Positions 23,916 through 28,805 of a stretch of 28,805 nucleotides of DNA are shown piece after piece. Every line of letters begins with the position of its first letter. The stretch's first letter is position 1. The notes beneath the pieces are model-generated. The model saw nothing but the letters and a program-made list of their open reading frames with translations. It had not been told where the DNA came from and made no database searches. The position numbers were made by a program, and so were the translations under genes. This DNA comes from CAYGBW01 sp964348185 (GTDB lineage: Bacteria; Desulfobacterota; BSN033; WVXP01): positions 1 to 28,805 of the forward strand of contig CAYGBW010000043.1 of NCBI GenBank assembly GCA_964348185.1, in the 5' to 3' direction.

Positions 23916-23944
23916 ATTATTCCAAAAATGAAAAAGGCAGTCAA
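23916..23944 (-). promoter_or_regulatory. Probable sigma-70 promoter of the TRAP operon
   Basis: TTGACT, a 17-base spacer and AATAAT (5 of 6 matches in each box) on the minus strand, about 170 bases upstream of the DctP ATG. The 398-bp stretch 23746-24143 holds no gene I can support; it contains this promoter and a leader with room for regulation. Confidence 0.5.
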
Positions 23945-24143
23945 GGGAGGCCAGAAAGCCAAAGGGTCACGCTTCGAGGTTGCATTCTTTCATGAACCCT
24001 CTTGCGCTGTTGTCACATCGCTCCAACCGGTTCATCGGCTCCAAGAGCAAAAGACGGCCCTTACCCGATGCCACCCGGGAAGCTGGGCCGAGAGGAACAG
24101 GAATCCTCGGACCCGGGCGTGGAGAAGGGAACCCCAAGTTTTC

Positions 24144-25416
24144 CTATTCCATAAGGCCTCTGGCGATTCTTTCAACAGCTCCCTTCGCGTGGAGTTCAGC
24201 GATGTCCTCTGGGGTTCCGACAAATATGGCGCTGGCCTGACAGACTGCCTCGCAGGCCGTTTTCTTCCCCTCCTTCAGTCGATCGATGTACAGATCGCAG
24301 AGCGCCAGTTTGCCGTCTCCATCGAAGCTTGGAACCCCATAGGGGCAAACCCAGAGACAGGCTTTCCACCCGATGCAACACTCCCTGGCAACCAGGGTGA
24401 TCCGCGTCTGGGCATCTTTGTAAATCGCCGGTGCGGGGCATACCTTGATGCAAGGCGCATCTTCGCTGTGCATACACGCGATGGACACAAAAGACCGATG
24501 CACCCTTTCACCCCGTATCTCAGGGCCAAATGGATAGGTCCTTATTCGGTTTAGCCCTCGAGGCTCAGCGCTCGGAGGTGAAGTGTTCTGACGAGGGTCC
24601 ATTCCACCAAACAGGTTCGCCTTCTGTCGGATTCTGCCCCTTGGCGATTCTATCCACACCCAATCCCCCTCCCTGATTCCATGTTCCCCCGCCGTGTCAG
24701 GATGTATTTGGACGCGGGGATAGTGCTGGAGTTCTCTGATCCAGGGGAGATTGGCGTATTGGGTATGGAAATAGAAAGGGATGCGCCCCCCGGTGCTGAG
24801 AATGAGAGGATACTCCCTGGCAATTTCCGGGGTTGAATGGTGGCTCTCGCTGGGCTCGATGTGAGCGGGCAGGGGATCGTATTGCAGTTTCTCCAAAAGG
24901 GTTGAATATAACTCCACCTTCCCTGTTGGCGTGGGGAGACCGCATGGAACAACGGCTCTCCCTCAACTGCTTGAGGACCGTTTCTGAGTGGCAGCGGCCG
25001 ACGGGCATCAACCGGTGTTTATCCGCGCCAATGGATCTAGCCAGATCCTCTTTCGGAGCGTTGTCCGTTATCTCAAAGCCAAAATCCCCCAGGGGACCTT
25101 GTCTCGATGAACCCTGCTCATCATACCGCTTCATTCTTCCGGTAATCGTCTCCAGGGCCTTATCCCAGCTTATCCTCTCCCACTTGCCTTTGCCCCGTTC
25201 ACCCCCTCTCTTCAGGGGATACCTCAGACGGTCTGGATGATCGACACACTGAACGCTGGCCGATCCCTTGGCCCACATGGTCCCTCTCGTCGTGGACTCC
25301 GGGTTCCCTTCAATCCAGGTAATGACACCATTTTCAACGGTCACGAGCACGCCGCAGCCGCCGTGGCGGCTCTTGCACGTGGTTTTTACGAGGCTCTCTT
25401 CGCCCCTTTCCCCTCC
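24144..25416 (-). pseudogene. Decayed molybdopterin oxidoreductase and its 4Fe-4S subunit (fused remnant)
   Basis: Three pieces of a PhsA/PsrA/DMSO-reductase-type operon survive. Positions about 25380-24950 encode the N-terminus (CKSRHGGCGVLV, then ISWDKALETI). About 24940-24600 encode the C-terminal domain in another frame (GLPTPTGKVELYS), after loss of the molybdopterin core of several hundred residues. About 24560-24144 is the rear of an NrfC/PhsB-like ferredoxin subunit. Expected cluster cysteines are changed: CKSC to CKSR, GTMC to GTMW, CMHC to CMHS, CIGC to CIGW, CDLC to CDLY. Deletion, frameshift and ligand loss make a working enzyme impossible. A frame break also lies near the 5' end around 25400. 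It is next to a healthy paralogue. Confidence 0.85.
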
Positions 25417-25482
25417 TCAGACGTGGAGGGATGGATCTTCTCAACGGTTTCTCCTCTCTCAGGGGTGCCTTTTACCGGGCTA

Positions 25483-27552
25483 TCAAATCCTTCGAATCTG
25501 GCACGCCAGGGCCCTGAGTTCGGGATAACCTGTAACCGGGTCACGAGGCTCGAGATCGGTCAATACATTCTGGTTGACCTCCTCTGCCCAGCCGTGGAGG
25601 ACATTGACCACACCCGACATGATATCTCCGGTCGTTTTCGCCTTGACCTTTATCTGTCCCTTTCCGGTTTCTACGACGATCATATCCCCATCGACAATCC
25701 CATAGGCCCCGGCCGTGTCGGGATGAATCTCAGCCACGGGATCAGGGGCCTGTCGCCTCAGCTGGGGCACATGTCTCATCTGCCAATGGGTGTACTCTGG
25801 GATTCTGGCACCCGTATTCAGAATGAGGGGATACTTCTTGGCCAGTTCGGGTGTCCGGATCGGGCTCTGGGTCGGTTCCTTAAAGACAGGTATGGGATCA
25901 TACCCGGCATCAGCCAGGGTCTGGGAGTACAGTTCAATCTTGCCCGAGGGTGTCCGGATCTGATTCTTCGCTGTGATATCGTAGCATCGCTCGCCAAACC
26001 ATATCCCCTCCGGGTGTTCTTCCAGCTCCTTGAGGGTTACGCTGCTCGCTTTCAGAAAATGCTCGACCACCTCTTGGTCGCTGTTCCACGGAAAGAACTC
26101 CCCGTAGCCCATTCTTCTCCCGAGCTCCGAGTAAAACTTCCAGTCCGGCCAGGACTCCCCTTGGGGCTCTATGATTTTCCTGCTGAGCATGACAAAGGGC
26201 ATCCCACCGGTTAGCCCATAGTTGTAGGCCAGCCCGAGCATCTCCAGGGATGAACAGGCGGGGAGCACCATGTCAGCGAGTTTGGCGGTTTCCGTCATAA
26301 ACAGGTCCATCACCACCAGCAAATCCAGCTTTGTGAAGGCTCTCCTGAGCTTCTCCGAATTTGGCCAGGAGGCCGCTGGATTCCCTCCGCTGATCATCAT
26401 CGCCTTGACGGGATAGGGCTTTTCCCTCAGGATCGCATCGGGTACAAGCATCTGCTGGCCATAGGGGGCCGTCATTTTCCAGAGTCGACGGAAGAGGGGG
26501 TACGTATCGGCGCCAATGGGCTCTTCTTCGACGGGAACCCTGAGATCGGTGAGGCGCATAAAGGGATTTGTGGCCCAGCCACCGGGCACATCATAGTTTC
26601 CCGTTATCCCGTGCAGGATAGCCAGAGCCCGGCTATTCTGAAAGCCGTTGATGTGTTGATCCAACGCATTGATACCCTGGATGATGGAGGCAGACCTGGC
26701 CCCCGCGAATATCCGACTGATCTTCCTGATGTCGTCCGCCCCGACCCGGCATATCGGGGCCACGCTGTCCGGCGGGTAGTCCTTGACATGATCGACCAGC
26801 CTGTCAAAACCCGTCGCATACTTCTCCACAAATTCCCCGTCATAGAGGCCCTCCCCTATGATGACATTCATCATGGACAGGGCGAGAGCGCTATCGGTGC
26901 CCGGCCTGACGGGTATGTGAATGCCCCTTTTGGCCAGGGGAATCCGCTTGGGGTCTATCACAATCAGCTTCACCCCCCTGTCGAGGGCCTGGTTGATTCT
27001 CTCGGCCAGGGGCGGTTCAGAGGCCTCGGGGTTATGGCCCCACAGGACAATGCATTCGGACTGGTCGGGGTCCTCCAGAGGGTAGGTGCCGAAGGTTAGA
27101 AGCCGGGCCATGATCCGGGTGCGAAAGCAATGGGCCTCAATGGAGAAGTAATTGGGTGTGCCGAAAGCGCCCCGGAACCGCTGGGCAAAGGCCGAAATGG
27201 CGATGTTCTCTGCGCCGATAGACCCCACAGAAAGGGCAAGGGAATGGGCACCGTACTCCCTCTTGACATGGTGGAGCTTACTGGCGATGGTGTCGAGTGC
27301 CTCATCCCAGGAAATCCGGCTCCAGCTTCCGTTCCTTTTCTTTATGGGGTATTTCAAGCGATCCGGGGAATAGACGTAGTCGGGCAAGTGCCATCCTCTT
27401 GGACACAAGACCCCCCGGCTAAAGGGATGCTCTGGCATCCCCTCCACCCTGATCAGCTTGCCCTCCTCGACATAGGCATTGATCCCGCACACCTGAAAGC
27501 ACAGCATACAGACGGTCTTCGAAGCTTGGGTTTGGCTCGGCGGGTTTTCCAC
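25483..27552 (-). CDS. Molybdopterin (Mo/W-bisMGD) oxidoreductase, catalytic subunit
   Basis: A 689-residue enzyme of the DMSO-reductase superfamily. Cys15, Cys18, Cys22 and Cys50 (CMLCFQVC, then GVLCPRG) form a 4Fe-4S site. Cys142 in IEAHCFRTR is at the position of the metal ligand in Cys-coordinated members. LKYPIKKRNG, ISWDEAL, NPEASEPP, MMISGGNPAAS and a C-terminal MopB domain (RTPSGKIELYS onward) follow in order. Start: GTG at 27552 with CAGGAGG eight bases ahead. No Tat signal is visible, so it may be cytoplasmic. The function is open: thiosulfate/polysulfide reductase-like, acetylene-hydratase-like and formate-dehydrogenase-like enzymes share this layout. No intact ferredoxin or membrane subunit is beside it; a GltD-like flavoprotein precedes it. 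Confidence 0.9.
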   Translation of the reverse strand: MENPPSQTQASKTVCMLCFQVCGINAYVEEGKLIRVEGMPEHPFSRGVLCPRGWHLPDYVYSPDRLKYPIKKRNGSWSRISWDEALDTIASKLHHVKREYGAHSLALSVGSIGAENIAISAFAQRFRGAFGTPNYFSIEAHCFRTRIMARLLTFGTYPLEDPDQSECIVLWGHNPEASEPPLAERINQALDRGVKLIVIDPKRIPLAKRGIHIPVRPGTDSALALSMMNVIIGEGLYDGEFVEKYATGFDRLVDHVKDYPPDSVAPICRVGADDIRKISRIFAGARSASIIQGINALDQHINGFQNSRALAILHGITGNYDVPGGWATNPFMRLTDLRVPVEEEPIGADTYPLFRRLWKMTAPYGQQMLVPDAILREKPYPVKAMMISGGNPAASWPNSEKLRRAFTKLDLLVVMDLFMTETAKLADMVLPACSSLEMLGLAYNYGLTGGMPFVMLSRKIIEPQGESWPDWKFYSELGRRMGYGEFFPWNSDQEVVEHFLKASSVTLKELEEHPEGIWFGERCYDITAKNQIRTPSGKIELYSQTLADAGYDPIPVFKEPTQSPIRTPELAKKYPLILNTGARIPEYTHWQMRHVPQLRRQAPDPVAEIHPDTAGAYGIVDGDMIVVETGKGQIKVKAKTTGDIMSGVVNVLHGWAEEVNQNVLTDLEPRDPVTGYPELRALACQIRRI

Positions 27553-27632
27553 GGTGTCAGCCTCCTGAAGTTGTTGAAGATTTCTGGGAGAGCCGCTCTT
27601 CGTTACTCTGAGACCTCATCGGGTCGTTTCAG

Positions 27633-27714
27633 TTGCCGGTTGTCAGGGGTCAGTTCCCGACTTCCAATGAGGAACAAGGAACAAGGCACGAGGCACAAGG
27701 GACCACGGACATGA
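27633..27714. repeat. Low-complexity repeats between the flavoprotein and Mo enzyme genes
   Basis: gttgccggttgtcaggggtcagtt is followed by an aggaacaaggaacaaggcacgaggcacaaggg tract. Similar tracts lie at 8205-8262 and near 7630-7655 (ggggaacagggcacaaggga). This suggests a dispersed simple-repeat family. No gene is seen in 27553-27762. Confidence 0.45.
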
Positions 27715-27762
27715 CGCGGTTCGGGTTTGCTTTCTCCGTTGCTCGTACCCCTCCGGACCCAT

Positions 27763-28805
27763 CTAACGACAGCCCGGCTTCTTAGGGAACATGCCACATT
27801 GAAGACATCTGTCCGCTTCACCGAGGGCTGCGAGTTCACCCAAGCCAAGCTCCACTTCCCTGAAGCCCCGGATTCTTCTCATGGGGGACAGGGCAGGCAT
27901 TCTCTCCCGTCTTCGCTTCTTGACCTGGGCCACATCAACATCCTCAAGAGCGATGGTATGGGGCGGAGGCTCCTCCTTCTCGATCCGCTCCCCGCGCAGA
28001 TACCTGTCGATCGACAGGGCCGCCTTCCTTCCAGCGGCTATCGCCTCAATCACCGTAGCCGGTCCACTCACCACGTCGCCCCCAGCGAATACCCCATCGA
28101 CAGCGGTTGCCAGGGTGTGGGGATTGACCTTGATGGTGCTGTTTGGGGCGACATCGAATCTCGCTCCATCCAAGAAAGAGAGGTCCGGAACCTGTCCGAT
28201 CGCTGAGATCACCATATCCGCCTCAACCGCAAACTCTGAACCCCGAACCGGTATGGGCCTCCTCCGACCCCTCTCGTCCGGCTCTCCGAGCTCCGTTTCA
28301 AAACACTCCATTCCCGCACATTTTCCGTCTCTGCTTAGGATCTGGCAGGGGCTGGAGAGATACTGAATCTTGACCCCCTCCTTTTCTGCTTCCCCGATCT
28401 CACCCCTGATTGCCGGCATTTCCTCGCTTGACCTCCGGTAGACAATGGATACCTCCTTGGCGCCGAGCCTCAGGGCCACTCGGGCGGAATCAACGGCCAC
28501 ATTGCCTCCGCCCACGACGACAACTTTTTCCCCGACCCCCACCCTCCTTCCCAGGTTGACGTCCCTTAGCCAGGCGGTTCCGTCGACAACCCCTTCGAGA
28601 CGCTCATTGGGGATCCCAAGAGGGGCGCTCTGATGCGCTCCAACGGCAATGAGAATAGCCTTGTATCCCTGTGCCCAGAGGTCATCCAGGGCCAAGCCGT
28701 CCCTGCCGACAGGACTATTCAGCCTTATTTCAACCCCTGATTTCCGAATTCCTTCAATCTCGGTCTGAAGAATCTCCCTGGGCAGTCGATATGGGGGAAT
28801 CCCTG
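27763..28805 (-). CDS. GltD-like FAD/NAD(P) oxidoreductase (partial, N-terminus beyond right edge)
   Basis: The frame runs from the right edge with no start in the window; the first visible residues GIPPYRLP are the sequence following the FAD-binding loop of GltD proteins. VVVVGGGNVAVDSARVALRL is the NAD(P)-binding motif and GVFAGGDVVSGPATVIEAIA (near the C-terminus) the second FAD motif. The C-terminus ends with CLQCG. This family moves electrons between NAD(P)H and a partner, as in glutamate synthase, or between NAD(P)H and complex iron-sulfur enzymes. Glutamate synthase itself is not shown by the neighbourhood; a molybdopterin oxidoreductase lies 210 bp downstream on the same strand and is the more likely partner. 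Confidence 0.9.
   Translation of the reverse strand, partial: GIPPYRLPREILQTEIEGIRKSGVEIRLNSPVGRDGLALDDLWAQGYKAILIAVGAHQSAPLGIPNERLEGVVDGTAWLRDVNLGRRVGVGEKVVVVGGGNVAVDSARVALRLGAKEVSIVYRRSSEEMPAIRGEIGEAEKEGVKIQYLSSPCQILSRDGKCAGMECFETELGEPDERGRRRPIPVRGSEFAVEADMVISAIGQVPDLSFLDGARFDVAPNSTIKVNPHTLATAVDGVFAGGDVVSGPATVIEAIAAGRKAALSIDRYLRGERIEKEEPPPHTIALEDVDVAQVKKRRRERMPALSPMRRIRGFREVELGLGELAALGEADRCLQCGMFPKKPGCR

Noticed and set aside
24144..24917. Reading the remnant as a novel fused MopB-ferredoxin protein
   Set aside because: Single cysteine losses in each motif, missing catalytic core and a frame break fit decay better than a new function.
25237..26214. 325-codon open frame on the plus strand
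   Set aside because: It lies opposite the Mo enzyme gene, whose minus-strand frame has clear cofactor motifs. The plus-strand product has no recognisable domain or ribosome-binding site; long opposite frames are common in GC-rich DNA.
1..28805. tRNA, rRNA, CRISPR array, integrase or insertion sequence
   Set aside because: None was recognised by eye on either strand; repeats found lack the regular spacing of CRISPR and no transposase frame was seen.

Overview
The window is GC-rich and gene-dense. Nearly everything is read from the minus strand; the only plus-strand genes are a tandem ACT-domain protein and a truncated peptidase stub near 6.8-8.2 kb. Gene content suggests an anaerobic, acetogenic, sulfate-reducing or syntrophic bacterium of the Desulfobacterota (former Deltaproteobacteria). 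The signs are complex-iron-sulfur molybdoenzymes with a GltD-like flavoprotein, a molybdenum hydroxylase with a PaaK-type CoA ligase, and both TRAP and Liv-type importers. This is inference from content; no rRNA or other taxonomic marker is present, and I recognise no tRNA, CRISPR array, integrase or transposase.

Layout from the left: (1) 0-4.5 kb, stand-alone genes: a possible secreted-protein start at the edge, a GNAT acetyltransferase, a CYTH-domain protein, a kinase/PLP phospho-lyase fusion and a flavodoxin-like reductase. (2) 4.5-8.2 kb: a regulatory-looking intergenic region with dyads and a GC-rich palindrome, a ClsC-like phospholipase D lipoprotein, an N-terminal stub of an M3 oligoendopeptidase, a second GNAT and the ACT protein. 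(3) 8.4-10.3 kb: UspA, a NadD-like adenylyltransferase and a PncC/CinA amidohydrolase. (4) 10.3-14.8 kb: a complete branched-chain-type ABC importer (binding protein, two permeases, two ATPases). (5) 15.0-20.6 kb: a five-gene run of PaaK-like CoA ligase, CoxG-like SRPBCC protein, and the FAD, 2Fe-2S and molybdopterin subunits of a xanthine-dehydrogenase-family hydroxylase. (6) 20.75-23.75 kb: a three-gene TRAP transporter with a good sigma-70-type promoter upstream. (7) 24.1-25.4 kb: a decayed molybdopterin oxidoreductase plus 4Fe-4S subunit. (8) 25.5-28.8 kb: an intact molybdopterin oxidoreductase and a GltD-like flavoprotein that runs off the right edge.

My reading of regions 4-6 is one catabolic module. 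TRAP and Liv systems would import an organic (probably aromatic or heterocyclic) acid, the PaaK-like ligase would form its CoA thioester, and the Mo hydroxylase would hydroxylate or reduce the ring. CoxG-like protein probably assists the hydroxylase. The large-subunit loop is of the xanthine dehydrogenase type, so this is not a CO dehydrogenase. The substrate cannot be read from the sequence.

The most unusual items are the kinase/phospho-lyase fusion, the pseudogene in which five expected Fe-S ligand cysteines have been replaced, the PncC-NadD pair joined to the Liv operon, and the ACT protein with an insertion in its first domain.
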